In this document: positions 36,864 through 47,563 of the stretch, in pieces
Layout of the letters: the number at the start of each line of letters is the position of its first letter
Position numbering within the stretch: the stretch's first letter is position 1
Source of the DNA: Marinomonas colpomeniae
Lineage (GTDB): Bacteria > Pseudomonadota > Gammaproteobacteria > Pseudomonadales > Marinomonadaceae
Assembly (NCBI RefSeq): GCF_014803385.1
Contig: NZ_JACYFC010000008.1
Location: 27,942-85,079 of the forward strand
DNA length: 57,138 nt
Direction of reading: 5' to 3'
The notes under the pieces: model-generated
Database searches by the model: none
Told to the model about the DNA's origin: nothing
The model's input: only the letters and a program-made list of their open reading frames with translations
Translations under genes and position numbers: made by a program

Positions 36864-37781
36864 CTACTCTCTCATCGCTTGATAATGGTTTAACCAGTCA
36901 TAAAAACGCCTCGTGTTATCATTCATAGGCTTTGATTCATTCAGTGCTAACCAATAGCTACGTCCTGATAAAACACTAAAATCAGATAACCTAATCAGTT
37001 GTTTCTCTTTCAGTTTACTGTCAATTAAGTATCTTGTTCCTAAAGTGATCCCTAATCCTCGTTTAGCTGAGTCAATCAGCACAATGTAGTTGTTAAAGCG
37101 ATGGTTGATCATTAATTTGTCGGTGTTTATATCGAGTTCTGAAAACCATGCCTTCCAGTTCATCCAGTTCGGTTCTATGCGTTCAAAATCCAGAAGTTCA
37201 TGCTTAAACAAATTTTCAGGGTTATTGCCCAGGAAAGGGTGTGTTTTTAAATAATCAGGACTGGCAATCGGAAACATTTCTTCTTTAAAGAGAAAGCTTG
37301 TTTTCCAGCCGATACGTTGGCCAGGCTCGTAAGCAATTGCGATATCTACTTCATCAACGAAAAGGTCGCGAGTGATGTCGGACGTGATCACTCTTATATT
37401 TGGCGTCTTTTTATGAGTTCTATAGAACTCATTAATAGCATTCCCTAACCAATAATGAGACATGGCACTATTCGCTGAAACAGTCACCGAGCTGTTGTCT
37501 TCATCTTCAAGATATTCTTCTACCGCATCTGCCATAAAATTAAATGAGGCATTTATTTTGTTGTGAAACTGCAAGCCTCGTGAAGACAAAGAAACCTTTC
37601 TGCCCTGGCGTTCAAATAAAGCAAAGCCAAAGTAGCCTTCTAAATATTTTATTTGTTTGCTAATCGCGGCTTGTGAAACGTGTAGCTCTTGCGCAGCTTG
37701 GGTGAAATTAAGTGTTCTTCCGGCGGCTTCAAAAGCCATTAAGCTGGTTAGGGTGGGCAATCTGTGTCGTAGACTCTTCAT
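36864..37781 (-). CDS. LysR-family transcriptional regulator (GcvA-like)
   Basis: This 305-residue protein has the N-terminal winged helix-turn-helix (TLNFTQAAQELHVSQAAISK, residues ~23-42) and a periplasmic-binding-like effector domain. The opening RLPTLTSLMAFEAAGR is typical of the GcvA/AmpR subgroup. It is divergently transcribed from the M24-BCCT pair and therefore probably regulates that pair in response to its substrate. A candidate operator lies in the shared 192-base intergenic region. Confidence 0.88.
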   Translation of the reverse strand: MKSLRHRLPTLTSLMAFEAAGRTLNFTQAAQELHVSQAAISKQIKYLEGYFGFALFERQGRKVSLSSRGLQFHNKINASFNFMADAVEEYLEDEDNSSVTVSANSAMSHYWLGNAINEFYRTHKKTPNIRVITSDITRDLFVDEVDIAIAYEPGQRIGWKTSFLFKEEMFPIASPDYLKTHPFLGNNPENLFKHELLDFERIEPNWMNWKAWFSELDINTDKLMINHRFNNYIVLIDSAKRGLGITLGTRYLIDSKLKEKQLIRLSDFSVLSGRSYWLALNESKPMNDNTRRFYDWLNHYQAMRE

Positions 37782-37893
37782 AACTTCAAGTTATCCATTA
37801 GGATGAAATATTAACGGATGTACGATGGAAAAGTCGCAATATATACTTTTTATTAACCAATACTAGGTTTTTTTTTGGGAATAAGCCAAATGT

Positions 37894-37931
37894 ATAACTT
37901 TTCAGATCTAAATTGTTGTAAAAAAAGTTAT
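37894..37931. promoter_or_regulatory. Inverted repeat between the LysR and M24 genes, candidate operator
   Basis: ATAACTTTT and its exact inverse AAAAGTTAT flank a 20-base spacer. It lies 42-79 bases before the M24 start and 112 bases from the LysR gene start. The long, AT-rich palindrome fits a LysR-type site, but binding is not shown. Confidence 0.45.
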
Positions 37932-37973
37932 CAATATGCTCCGTTATTTTTACTAAATGTTTAAGGCCTTATT

Positions 37974-39233
37974 ATGACAACTTTTGATTGGCATGCTGAA
38001 CGCAGTGATTTGGCTGGGATGACTCTCCTAGATCAAACTCCCGAAAGCTTAGATATAGATATGAACTCTGTTCAAAAGTATCGACTACAGAGGGTTAGGC
38101 AAGAAATGGAAGCACGAGACATCAGTGCTCTTATCATTTCAGACCCGGTCAATATTCGTTATGCAACGGGTGCACGTAATATGCAGATATTCTGCGCACG
38201 TAATACCCCTTCACGCTACCTTATCGTTACGCCCCATAAAAATATTTTATTTGAGTTTACTGGTTGTGCACATTTAGGTGAAGGTCTAGAGACAATCGAT
38301 GAAGTTCGCTCATCGGTCACGGCCAGCTTTGTTGCGGCGGGTAATAATATCAAGCAGCGAGAAAAAGACTGGGCTCGTGAAATGACGGCTATTTTAGTTG
38401 AGCTTGTTGGTATCGGCGGCAAAGTCGGCATGGAGCGTATGAATGCGGGTACGGCTATTGCTATGTCTATTTCTGGCTATGAGATAGTAGATGCGCAAGA
38501 GCCAATTGAGATGGCTCGTTGCATTAAATCTGCTGAAGAAATGAAATGCGTCATTGCGTCACTTCGTATGACGGAAAGAGGTGTCATGCGTCTTAGAAAT
38601 GCCATCAGACCTGGTATCACGGAGAATGAACTTTGGTCTGTTTTGCATCAGACGGTTATCGCGGAGGAGGGTGATTATTGTGAAACTCGCCTGTTATCTT
38701 CAGGTGCTAGAACCAACCCTTGGTTCCAAGAAACGGCTAGTAAGGTGATTGGCGAAAATGAGCTTATAGCATTAGATACCGATGTTGTTGGTTGCTTTGG
38801 TTACTATTCTGACTTTTCTCGTACCTTCCATTCAGGCCCTGGTAAACCATCTGAGCAACAAAAAACCTTATATAAAGTCGCTTATGAACAGGTTCAACAT
38901 AATTTAAGCATTATTAAACCGGGTATGTCGTTTAAAGACTATTCGAATGAAGCTTGGAACATCCCGGAGAAATATCACAGTAACCGTTATTACCTTTCTG
39001 CTCATGGTGTGGGTATGACTGGAGAATATCCTTATCTTTACCACCATGCAGACTACAAAGACGCAGGCTATGACGGAGTCATTTTGCCGGGTATGACGCT
39101 ATGTGTGGAAAGCTATATTGGTGAACAAGATGGCCATGAAGGCGTTAAGTTGGAAGAGCAAATTCTTGTAACTGAGACAGGCATTGAAATGCTGTCAAAA
39201 TTTCCTTTCGAAGAGGAGTTGTTAAGTAATTAG
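37974..39233 (+). CDS. DddP-like M24 (pita-bread fold) metalloenzyme
   Basis: This 419-residue protein closely resembles the DMSP lyase DddP over the catalytic half (ETRLLSSGARTNPWFQE, LDTDVVGCFG, PGMTLCVES, KLEEQILVTE). The metal ligands are all kept: Asp268, Asp270, Asp280, His344, Glu379 and Glu394. However, the residue equal to the catalytic Asp377 of Ruegeria DddP (in HGVGLCDEWP) is Gly350 here (HGVGMTGEYP). It may be a DddP relative with another substrate or a Xaa-Pro-type hydrolase. A LysR regulator and a BCCT transporter flank it, pointing to uptake and catabolism of a betaine-like compound. Confidence 0.75.
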   Translation: MTTFDWHAERSDLAGMTLLDQTPESLDIDMNSVQKYRLQRVRQEMEARDISALIISDPVNIRYATGARNMQIFCARNTPSRYLIVTPHKNILFEFTGCAHLGEGLETIDEVRSSVTASFVAAGNNIKQREKDWAREMTAILVELVGIGGKVGMERMNAGTAIAMSISGYEIVDAQEPIEMARCIKSAEEMKCVIASLRMTERGVMRLRNAIRPGITENELWSVLHQTVIAEEGDYCETRLLSSGARTNPWFQETASKVIGENELIALDTDVVGCFGYYSDFSRTFHSGPGKPSEQQKTLYKVAYEQVQHNLSIIKPGMSFKDYSNEAWNIPEKYHSNRYYLSAHGVGMTGEYPYLYHHADYKDAGYDGVILPGMTLCVESYIGEQDGHEGVKLEEQILVTETGIEMLSKFPFEEELLSN

Positions 39234-39409
39234 CTGTACGTGTCGTTGGCTTATAAAAAGAAAAATGTAACGCCCTGTTGGCTAATTGGTATCTGTTTAA
39301 AAGTGAAGTACTGCTCTCTGGTGGCTTGTGTCGATGAAGTTCATTAGAGAGAACTCATTCTAAAAGCTTTTGCTTAAGCATCAGCGCATAAATCACTAAA
39401 GGACAACTT

Positions 39410-41014
39410 ATGAGTAGCTCAAAAAAAATTAAGATAGGAGTTTCTAAATCCGGATTTTATTCGGGCCTAAACCCTATTGTTACCTTAATTAGTAAAACGG
39501 TTATTGCACTACTAGTTATTTATACTGTGGCGTTTCCAGATCAGGCTGTAAAGGTTTTAGGTCAGGTAAACACCTTATTGTTAGCAACATTTAATACCTA
39601 CTATATATATGCTGTAGCAACATTTTTAATATTTTGCTTTGCATGTTGTTTAAGTCCGTTCGGTAAGCTTAAGTTGGGTCAGGATGATGAAAAGCCTGAA
39701 TTTTCATTCTTCTCATGGTTTTCTATGATGTTTAGTGCTGGTATGGGAATAGGTTTGATGTTCTATTCCATCGGTGAGCCTTTGTATCATTTTCAAACGA
39801 ATCCAGCCTTGATGCAAAGTGGTGCTGAAGGCGCTAATGCTGCAGCGGTGCCAAGTGCGATGAGATATACCTTGTTGCATTGGGGGCTGCATGCTTGGGC
39901 TGTCTACGTAACCGCAGGCCTTGCTTTGGCCTATTTTGCTTATAGAAAAGGGCTACCTCTTACGATTAGATCAACTTTACAGCCTCTTTTTGGTGATAAA
40001 TTAAATGGCTCAGCTGGGCATCTTGTAGATATTATCGCTGTAGTTGCAACGACATTAGGTGTTGCAACTACTATGGGAGCTGGTGTTACGCAATTAGTTG
40101 CTGGTGTCGAGTTTATTACAGGAACAGGAGGGTTAGTAACAAGTGATGGGAGTCCTACTGCCACAGCTTTGATTGTTACTCTTTTGGTGGTGATGCTACT
40201 GTCCACTATTTCTGCTTTGACAGGGGTTTCTAAAGGGGTGAAATGGCTGAGTCAAGTTAATGTTATTTTGTCGATTGCGTTGCTGGTTTTCTTTATTGTC
40301 TTTGGTTCGACTTTATTTAGCCTAGAGCTATTCGCTTCTAGTGTTATTGATTACACTGTTAATTTAATTCCTCTAACTTTTTCTGTTTGGGATAGCAATA
40401 CAGCCATTGGTGCTTGGCAAACAGGCTGGACAATTCTTTATTGGGCTTGGTGGATTGCTTTCGCGCCTTTTGTAGGCTTATTTTTAGCGCGTATTTCACG
40501 TGGGCGTACCATTCGTGAGTTTGTTCTTGGTTGTGTCGTTGTACCTTCGCTTGTTTGTTTTGCTTGGATGGCCTTTTTAGGTGGTACCGGTTTGGACTTG
40601 GAGCTTAGTGGTATTGCTAAAGGAGCGATTACACAAGCTGTAAATGAAAATATCGCTTCCGTTCTCTTTGTTACTATTGATCTGCTTAATTCAGGTGTTT
40701 TAGGTAGCATTATTAAAATGGCTTCTATTGTTTTAATAATTACCTACTTAGTGACGTCAGCAGATTCAGGTGTGCTTGTACTTAATACCATTATGGCAGG
40801 CGGTAATGATAATCCAGAACCTAAACATAGAATCATTTGGGGTGTTATTTTGACTCTAGTGGTTGGTTCTTTATTGCTGGCTGGTGGCATGGGAGCGATT
40901 CAAAAAGCAATGATGATTGGCGCTTTGCCGTTCTCTGTCGTGATGATACTTATGTGTATTTCAATGGGGAAATCTTTACTTACAACAGAGAGAAAGACTA
41001 AGTCTGATCTATAA
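39410..41014 (+). CDS. BCCT-family betaine/choline/carnitine-type transporter
   Basis: This 534-residue membrane protein has 12 expected helices. The BCCT hallmark is GMGIGLMFYSIGEPLYHFQ near residue 120, and WTILYWAWWIAFAPFVGLFLA carries the Trp-rich segment that forms the quaternary-amine site. Family members take up glycine betaine, choline, carnitine or DMSP with Na+ or H+. It lies 176 bases after the M24 gene and probably imports its substrate. A dedicated terminator follows. Confidence 0.92.
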   Translation: MSSSKKIKIGVSKSGFYSGLNPIVTLISKTVIALLVIYTVAFPDQAVKVLGQVNTLLLATFNTYYIYAVATFLIFCFACCLSPFGKLKLGQDDEKPEFSFFSWFSMMFSAGMGIGLMFYSIGEPLYHFQTNPALMQSGAEGANAAAVPSAMRYTLLHWGLHAWAVYVTAGLALAYFAYRKGLPLTIRSTLQPLFGDKLNGSAGHLVDIIAVVATTLGVATTMGAGVTQLVAGVEFITGTGGLVTSDGSPTATALIVTLLVVMLLSTISALTGVSKGVKWLSQVNVILSIALLVFFIVFGSTLFSLELFASSVIDYTVNLIPLTFSVWDSNTAIGAWQTGWTILYWAWWIAFAPFVGLFLARISRGRTIREFVLGCVVVPSLVCFAWMAFLGGTGLDLELSGIAKGAITQAVNENIASVLFVTIDLLNSGVLGSIIKMASIVLIITYLVTSADSGVLVLNTIMAGGNDNPEPKHRIIWGVILTLVVGSLLLAGGMGAIQKAMMIGALPFSVVMILMCISMGKSLLTTERKTKSDL

Positions 41015-41090
41015 AGTAAAAGAAGAGCTATATTGAAAATAATAGACTCTGCTTGTGTTTTTTTCGAACTCCCAGCCATTATTGGCTTTT

Positions 41091-41120
41091 AGCGGCGCTA
41101 GATAACTAGCGTCGCTTTCT
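41091..41120 (+). terminator. Terminator after the BCCT gene
   Basis: AGCGGCGCTAG pairs with CTAGCGTCGCT (11 bp, one G-U) around ATAA and is followed by TTTCTTTT. It is 76 bases after the BCCT stop. Confidence 0.75.
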
Positions 41121-41236
41121 TTTACGCTTAAAGTGTATGTTTAGATAGCTTAGGATTATGTAGACGTTTTTTAATTTAAATTAAAGGAATGGTGGTTAGA
41201 AAGTAGGGGTGAGATATTTTACTCTAGGTTGTAAAA

Positions 41237-41268
41237 AATAAACCCCAGCTCAATGGTTGGGGTTTATT
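41237..41268 (-). terminator. Terminator after fabB
   Basis: AATAAACCCCA and its exact inverse TGGGGTTTATT flank a 10-base loop, and on the minus strand the hairpin is followed by a T-run. It is 26 bases beyond the fabB stop. Confidence 0.85.
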
Positions 41269-41294
41269 GGTACTTGAGGTACTACTAGTTTGAA

Positions 41295-42509
41295 TTAAGC
41301 TTTATATTTTTTGAATACTAGGCTGGCGTTTGTGCCACCAAATCCGAAACTGTTAGACATGATCAAGTTTAGATCTGCATTGTCTTTACGAGTCGTCACA
41401 ACTGGAATTTTTCCAGCTGCAGGGTCAAGGTCATCTACATTAGCAGACGCTGCAATGAAGTTGTTTTCCATCATTAGCAAGCAGTAGATCGCTTCATGAA
41501 CACCCGCGGCACCCAAAGAATGACCAGATAAAGATTTCGTTGAGCTAATCAAAGGAATGTTATCGCCAAAGGTAGTATTGACTGCTTCTAGCTCTTTCAT
41601 GTCACCAGCAGGAGTACTTGTACCGTGGGTATTGATGTAATCAATCTCTCCATCAATTGTGCTCATCGCCATTTGCATACAACGTACTGCACCTTCACCA
41701 GAAGGGGCAACCATGTCGTAGCCATCGGATGTTGCACCGTAACCTACTAATTCTGCGTAGATTTTTGCGCCACGAGCTTTAGCATGCTCTAGCTCTTCAA
41801 TAACTAGCATACCGCCGCCACCTGCGATAACGAAACCATCACGGTTCGCATCGTAAGCACGAGACGCTTTTTCTGGTGTGTCGTTATATTTTGAAGACAA
41901 TGCGCCCATGGCATCAAACATACATGTTTGCGCCCAGCTTTCTTCTTCGCCGCCGCCAGCAAATACAACATCTTGTTTGCCAAGTTGGATTAGTTCCATT
42001 GCATTACCAATACAGTGAGCACTGGTAGAGCAAGCAGAAGTGATTGAGTAGTTAACGCCTTTAATTTTAAAAGGTGTTGCTAAACAAGCAGATACGGTGC
42101 TCCCCATCGTTTGTGTTACACGATATGGGCCAACACGCTTAACGCCTTTTTCGCGTAAAGTATCTGCTGATTCAATTAGGTTCTCAGCAGATGCGCCGCC
42201 AGAGCCAGCAACTAAACCTGTACGTACGTTAGACACTTGGTCTTCCGTTAGGCCAGAGTCAGCAATTGCTTGCTGCATAGAGACGTATGCATATGTCGCA
42301 GCTGGCCCCATGAAACGGCGAACTTTACGATCAATTTCGCTTGCATCTAAATCAATGCGGCCAGCAACGTGGCTACGAAAGCCATATTCTTTGTAGTCTT
42401 CTGCGAAACGAATGCCTGATTGGCCTTCGAGCAAGGAATTTAGAACGTTTTCTTTGTCATTACCTAGGCAACTAACAATGCCAAGACCTGTTACTACTAC
42501 TCGACGCAT
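41295..42509 (-). CDS. fabB: 3-oxoacyl-[acyl-carrier-protein] synthase I
   Basis: This 404-residue condensing enzyme is required to elongate cis-3-decenoyl-ACP in anaerobic unsaturated fatty acid synthesis. The Cys-His-His triad is Cys160 ([11 protein letters not shown]), His295 (NTHGTSTP) and His330 ([10 protein letters not shown]), with Lys325. The length is close to E. coli FabB (406). It lies 27 bases after fabA on the minus strand, and the pair forms an operon. Confidence 0.97.
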   Translation of the reverse strand: MRRVVVTGLGIVSCLGNDKENVLNSLLEGQSGIRFAEDYKEYGFRSHVAGRIDLDASEIDRKVRRFMGPAATYAYVSMQQAIADSGLTEDQVSNVRTGLVAGSGGASAENLIESADTLREKGVKRVGPYRVTQTMGSTVSACLATPFKIKGVNYSITSACSTSAHCIGNAMELIQLGKQDVVFAGGGEEESWAQTCMFDAMGALSSKYNDTPEKASRAYDANRDGFVIAGGGGMLVIEELEHAKARGAKIYAELVGYGATSDGYDMVAPSGEGAVRCMQMAMSTIDGEIDYINTHGTSTPAGDMKELEAVNTTFGDNIPLISSTKSLSGHSLGAAGVHEAIYCLLMMENNFIAASANVDDLDPAAGKIPVVTTRKDNADLNLIMSNSFGFGGTNASLVFKKYKA

Positions 42510-42536
42510 AAATGAGCCTCTTTCAATTCTTAATCT

Positions 42537-43052
42537 TTAGAAGTTGTCTGTTGAGGTAAATAAACCTACACGTAAATCTTTTGCTGTGTAAATTTCACGT
42601 CCATCAACTTCAACGCTTCCGTCTGCAATGCCCATCACCAACTTACGCTCAATGACGCGTTTAAGGTTGATGCGGAAAGTAACTTTTTTCGCTGTAGGTA
42701 AAATTTGGCCAGTGAATTTCACTTCGCCAGAACCTAATGCACGACCGCGGCCTTTGTTGCCTTTCCAGCCAAGGAAGAAGCCAACAAGTTGCCACATTGC
42801 ATCCAATCCAAGACAGCCCGGCATAACTGGGTCGCCTGGGAAGTGACATGCAAAAAACCAAAGGTCAGGAGTGATATCAAGTTCAGCGATAATTTCGCCT
42901 TTCCCGAACTCGCCGCCTTCAGTAGAGATGTGTGTGATGCGATCCATCATTAACATGTTGCCAACAGGAAGCTGTGCATTACCTGCACCAAACATTTCAC
43001 CGTGGCCGCATTTTAATAGTTCGTCTTTTTCAAAAGATGAAGCTGTAGTCAT
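42537..43052 (-). CDS. fabA: 3-hydroxydecanoyl-[acyl-carrier-protein] dehydratase/isomerase
   Basis: This 171-residue hot-dog-fold enzyme dehydrates 3-hydroxydecanoyl-ACP and isomerises trans-2- to cis-3-decenoyl-ACP. His70 in [11 protein letters not shown] and Asp84 in LGLDAMWQL are the catalytic residues. The length is the same as E. coli FabA (172). It is the first gene of the fabA-fabB operon. Its presence with fabB is typical of alpha- and gammaproteobacteria. Confidence 0.97.
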   Translation of the reverse strand: MTTASSFEKDELLKCGHGEMFGAGNAQLPVGNMLMMDRITHISTEGGEFGKGEIIAELDITPDLWFFACHFPGDPVMPGCLGLDAMWQLVGFFLGWKGNKGRGRALGSGEVKFTGQILPTAKKVTFRINLKRVIERKLVMGIADGSVEVDGREIYTAKDLRVGLFTSTDNF

Positions 43053-43137
43053 TGTAGTCCTATATCCACATCCAGCGATGACCTAAAAATAGTCTGATGG
43101 ATTTGCGTGGTTCAGTTTGCAGTATAAAATCTCGCTG

Positions 43138-43166
43138 ATTATATCGCTTTGAAACCTTAATATGAA
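43138..43166 (-). promoter_or_regulatory. Candidate fabA promoter
   Basis: On the minus strand a perfect TATAAT (43138-43143) stands 17 bases from TTCATA (43161-43166), 86 bases before the fabA start. TGAACGTTTGAA covers the -35 and could be part of a fatty-acid regulator site. The rest of the 296-base gap to the hydrolase start shows nothing else clear. Confidence 0.45.
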
Positions 43167-43348
43167 CGTTTGAATGGAAAAAAACCAAATTAGCTGAATA
43201 AAAAATGATCATTTTCATCTTGAAGCGGTCTTTTTGTGGTGAATTGTTGCTCGTATGATGGTTTTTTGAACGCTTGTATGGCTATGTTACTTGCTGTTTC
43301 CTGCTAAGATATTTGTTTTAGTTATGCCGAATTTCTTTGAGAGTGTTT

Positions 43349-44254
43349 ATGACGTTGAGTAATAAAGTTGAATTGATTGAATGGAAAAGTTCATTTAATG
43401 ATGGTCATATTCAAGGATATTTGAAGCGTGTCAATGATAGTGAGCCAACGATCCATTTTCTACATGGCAACGGTTTTTCTGTAAAAACCTATTCTCAGTT
43501 TCTAGAGAAACTCGAAAATTATAATGTGATCATGCAGGACGCAGCTGGGCATGGTGGATCAACGGCAGGGAAGTTATTTATTGGTTGGAATGGCACTGCT
43601 GAGCGGTTTAATCATTCGCTAGCAATGCAAAGAAAAATATTACCTAGCACTGAATTAATTGGAATGGGGCATAGTTTTGGTGGCTGCATGACCGTTCTAA
43701 TGAGCGCGTCTGACGCTACAAATTTTGACCGTATGGTGCTGTTAGACCCCGCTATTTTTCCTCCGCGATTATTGTGGATCATGCGAGGGATAAAGTATTT
43801 GGGTTTACGGAAACAAATTCCTTTGGCTAAGCAAGCAATGCGTCGTCGTACCCAATGGAATACGCTTGATCAGGTAAGGCATAATTTCCATGGAAGAGGG
43901 ACGTTTAAAGGGTGGGAAGATGTTTGTTTGGATGACTACATTTCTTCCTCCGTTACATTTAATGGTAGTGATAATTATGAATTAAATTGTCCTCCTTGGA
44001 TGGAGTCTGAAATTTTTTCAAGCTACGCTCAAGGAATGTGGAAGGCCATTAAAAAGATATCGGTACCGACCTATATCGTTCAAGGTAGAGAGACGTTTAG
44101 TTATTTCAAAGAGGCTTATCGGTTGGCTGCAAAACTGAATTCGAATATTAAGGTGGTTGAGGTAGAGGGTGGACACTGTTTTATGCAGCAAAATCCAGCC
44201 ATGTCTGCTGAGCTTGTATTGGATTTACTGCATAAGAATAAAGTTAACCTTTAA
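43349..44254 (+). CDS. Alpha/beta hydrolase
   Basis: This 301-residue protein has the hydrolase pattern. HGNGFS near residue 38 forms the oxyanion region, GMGHSFGGCM holds the nucleophile Ser, and GGHCFMQQNP near the C-terminus carries the catalytic His. The substrate is unknown. I chose ATG 43349 over the in-frame TTG at 43337 because GAGAG is well placed for it. It is monocistronic and convergent with ispB; a 12-bp tandem repeat lies in the gap between them. Confidence 0.85.
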   Translation: MTLSNKVELIEWKSSFNDGHIQGYLKRVNDSEPTIHFLHGNGFSVKTYSQFLEKLENYNVIMQDAAGHGGSTAGKLFIGWNGTAERFNHSLAMQRKILPSTELIGMGHSFGGCMTVLMSASDATNFDRMVLLDPAIFPPRLLWIMRGIKYLGLRKQIPLAKQAMRRRTQWNTLDQVRHNFHGRGTFKGWEDVCLDDYISSSVTFNGSDNYELNCPPWMESEIFSSYAQGMWKAIKKISVPTYIVQGRETFSYFKEAYRLAAKLNSNIKVVEVEGGHCFMQQNPAMSAELVLDLLHKNKVNL

Positions 44255-44305
44255 AACGCATATCAAATAAGCCAAACACATCAGATGGATGTGCTTGGCT
44301 GGTTC

Positions 44306-44348
44306 GTGAGTTTGTCTATGAGTTTGTCTATGAGTTTGTCTATGAGTT
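44306..44348. repeat. 12-bp tandem repeat between the hydrolase and ispB
   Basis: The unit ATGAGTTTGTCT is present three times (44306, 44318, 44330; the first starts GTG) plus a partial fourth reaching into the ispB stop codon at 44347-44349. Confidence 0.85.
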
Positions 44349-45327
44349 AGTTGCGACGCTTGACTGAAGCGTGAGCCAAAGCGATTAATGCTGCTTTGTA
44401 GTCCGACTCAGGCAGGCAAGAAATAGCTTCTATTGCTAAATCTGCTTGTTCTTGGGCTTTTTGTTGTGTGTATTCAATTGCGCCACAGTTCTGGACATCA
44501 TTTATTATGGTGTCTAGTTGCTCTAGGCCGCCTGTTTGAATAGCCTGCCTTACTCTGTCTACGGCATCTGCTTTGCCGTGTTTCATCGTGAAAATCAAAG
44601 GTAGGGTTGGTTTACCCTCCGCAAGATCATCACCCACACTCTTGCCCATTTCTTCTGCAGTGCTTGTGTAATCCATTACGTCATCAATCAGTTGAAAAGC
44701 CGTACCAACATACATTCCGTAATGCCTTAGTGCTTCCTGATGCTCTGCACTTGCGTCAGCAATAACTGCACCGCAAAGCGCCGCACCTTCAAAAAGCTTG
44801 GCTGTTTTATATTGAATAACTTTTAAATAGCTTGCTTCGCTTGTGTCTGGGTCGCCGCAATTAATTAGTTGCTGGACTTCGCCTTCTGCAATGATGTTGG
44901 TGGTTTTTGCTAATACGCTCATGCATTGCATGCTGCCAACATCGACCATTATTTGGAAAGCGCGCGAATAAAGGAAATCACCGACTAGGACGCTTGGCGC
45001 ATTACCCCATTCTTCATTGGCTGTTTTTTTTCCACGACGCATGTCTGATTCATCGACAACATCATCGTGTAATAGCGTGGATGTGTGGATGAACTCAATA
45101 ATAGTCGCCACTTGAATGGCTTTATGCTGTTTTTTAGTGTCCAGCTCTGAACTCGCTTTGGCGGCCAGTAGCACTAATAATGGTCTGAGTCGTTTTCCGC
45201 CATTACTGATGATGTAATAGCCTATTTGCTCAATAAGAGGAATGTCACTACTAAGCTGTGACACTATATATTCATTTACTAGGCCAAATTCATTGGCCAC
45301 AACATCATGTATTTGTGTAGGTTGCAT
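44347..45327 (-). CDS. ispB: Octaprenyl (polyprenyl) diphosphate synthase
   Basis: This 326-residue trans-prenyltransferase makes the long isoprenoid tail of ubiquinone. The first Asp-rich motif is LLHDDVVDESDMRRG and the second is QLIDDVMDYT. The length agrees with E. coli IspB (323). I start at the ATG at 45327, with GGAAA upstream, and not at an in-frame TTG 39 bases further up. It is divergent from rplU-rpmA-obg, the same arrangement as in E. coli. Confidence 0.93.
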   Translation of the reverse strand: MQPTQIHDVVANEFGLVNEYIVSQLSSDIPLIEQIGYYIISNGGKRLRPLLVLLAAKASSELDTKKQHKAIQVATIIEFIHTSTLLHDDVVDESDMRRGKKTANEEWGNAPSVLVGDFLYSRAFQIMVDVGSMQCMSVLAKTTNIIAEGEVQQLINCGDPDTSEASYLKVIQYKTAKLFEGAALCGAVIADASAEHQEALRHYGMYVGTAFQLIDDVMDYTSTAEEMGKSVGDDLAEGKPTLPLIFTMKHGKADAVDRVRQAIQTGGLEQLDTIINDVQNCGAIEYTQQKAQEQADLAIEAISCLPESDYKAALIALAHASVKRRN

Positions 45328-45609
45328 GCAATTTCCGAGGCTAAAATATTTCAAGCTGATCAGCAAGTTTGCCTCATGCTAGGTAAGGCTAGTGTCAGGG
45401 TCAACCCAAAATACAAAAAATGTATAAAGATGATGGTTTTTACTTGTGTTGGTTGGTGCGATTTTGTACAATCTCGCGTCCGATTTACCCACATTTTGCT
45501 CCCTATCATATGGTTAGTGATTTTTGTCCAGTTTGGTCAAATAGTTATTGCCACTAGAAGTAGGTCAAATTCAATTTCAGTAGCCGGGTAAGTCTTATTG
45601 GAGAAGAAT

Positions 45610-45918
45610 ATGTTCGCAGTGATCAAAACTGGCGGTAAGCAATACCGTGTAGAAGAAGGCCAAACCCTTAAAGTTGAGAAATTAGCTATCGAAGAAGGTG
45701 GCGTTGTTCAATTCGACGACGTTCTTCTTGTATGCAATGGTGACGACGTTAAAGTTGGCGCTCCTATTGTAGATGGCATTAAAGTTACTGCGGAAGTAGT
45801 TGCTCATGGTCGCGGAGACAAAGTGAAAATTTTGAAATTCCGTCGTCGTAAGCACTCTATGAAGCGTATGGGTCATCGTCAGTGGTTCACGGAAGTGAAA
45901 ATAACTGGCATTAAATAA
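45610..45918 (+). CDS. rplU: 50S ribosomal protein L21
   Basis: This 102-residue protein binds 23S r[21 protein letters not shown] and the C-terminal [20 protein letters not shown] are diagnostic. I chose ATG 45610 over an in-frame TTG at 45598, since GGAG lies at 45600-45603. It opens the rplU-rpmA pair and lies 31 bases before rpmA. Confidence 0.96.
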   Translation: MFAVIKTGGKQYRVEEGQTLKVEKLAIEEGGVVQFDDVLLVCNGDDVKVGAPIVDGIKVTAEVVAHGRGDKVKILKFRRRKHSMKRMGHRQWFTEVKITGIK

Positions 45919-45949
45919 GCCCTAACTAAACTAATTTAAGGAGTAGCCC

Positions 45950-46210
45950 ATGGCTCATAAAAAGGCAGGTGGTAGTACTAATAACGGTCGCGATTCCGAG
46001 TCGAAACGATTAGGTGTCAAACGTTTTGGTGGTCAAGTTGTGATCCCAGGTAACATTCTTGTTCGTCAGCGTGGTACTCAGTTCCACCCTGGTGCAGGTG
46101 TTAAAATTGGTAAAGATCATACTTTGTTCGCGGTTGTTGAAGGCCAAGTGAAGTTTGAAGTGAAAGGTAAGTTGAAGCGTCGTACGGTTTCTGTCGTTAC
46201 TGCTGCTTAA
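45950..46210 (+). CDS. rpmA: 50S ribosomal protein L27
   Basis: This 86-residue protein starts [20 protein letters not shown], the direct form without the cleaved N-terminal extension of Firmicutes. The N-terminus reaches the peptidyl transferase centre. It is followed by an intrinsic terminator, so obg is partly uncoupled. Confidence 0.97.
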   Translation: MAHKKAGGSTNNGRDSESKRLGVKRFGGQVVIPGNILVRQRGTQFHPGAGVKIGKDHTLFAVVEGQVKFEVKGKLKRRTVSVVTAA

Positions 46211-46233
46211 TTATTTGCTAGAAACTTAAAAAG

Positions 46234-46260
46234 AGCTCCGCGACGCGGGGCTTTTTTTTT
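46234..46260 (+). terminator. Intrinsic terminator after rpmA
   Basis: AGCTCCGC pairs with GCGGGGCT (one G-U) around GAC and is followed by nine T. It is 24 bases after the rpmA stop. Confidence 0.9.
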
Positions 46261-46279
46261 GGAAGAATTCTATAATTAG

Positions 46280-47509
<1,230 letters not shown>

Positions 47510-47563
47510 TTTGAGCCGGCTGTTCTGGTGGGCAAAAAAGTTCTGGTGAGTAGAAGTGGTATC

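Noticed and set aside
45598..45609. TTG start giving rplU four more residues (likewise rpsJ 4213, ssb 22514)
   Set aside because: In each case the TTG lies at the Shine-Dalgarno itself, and the next ATG gives the family N-terminus.
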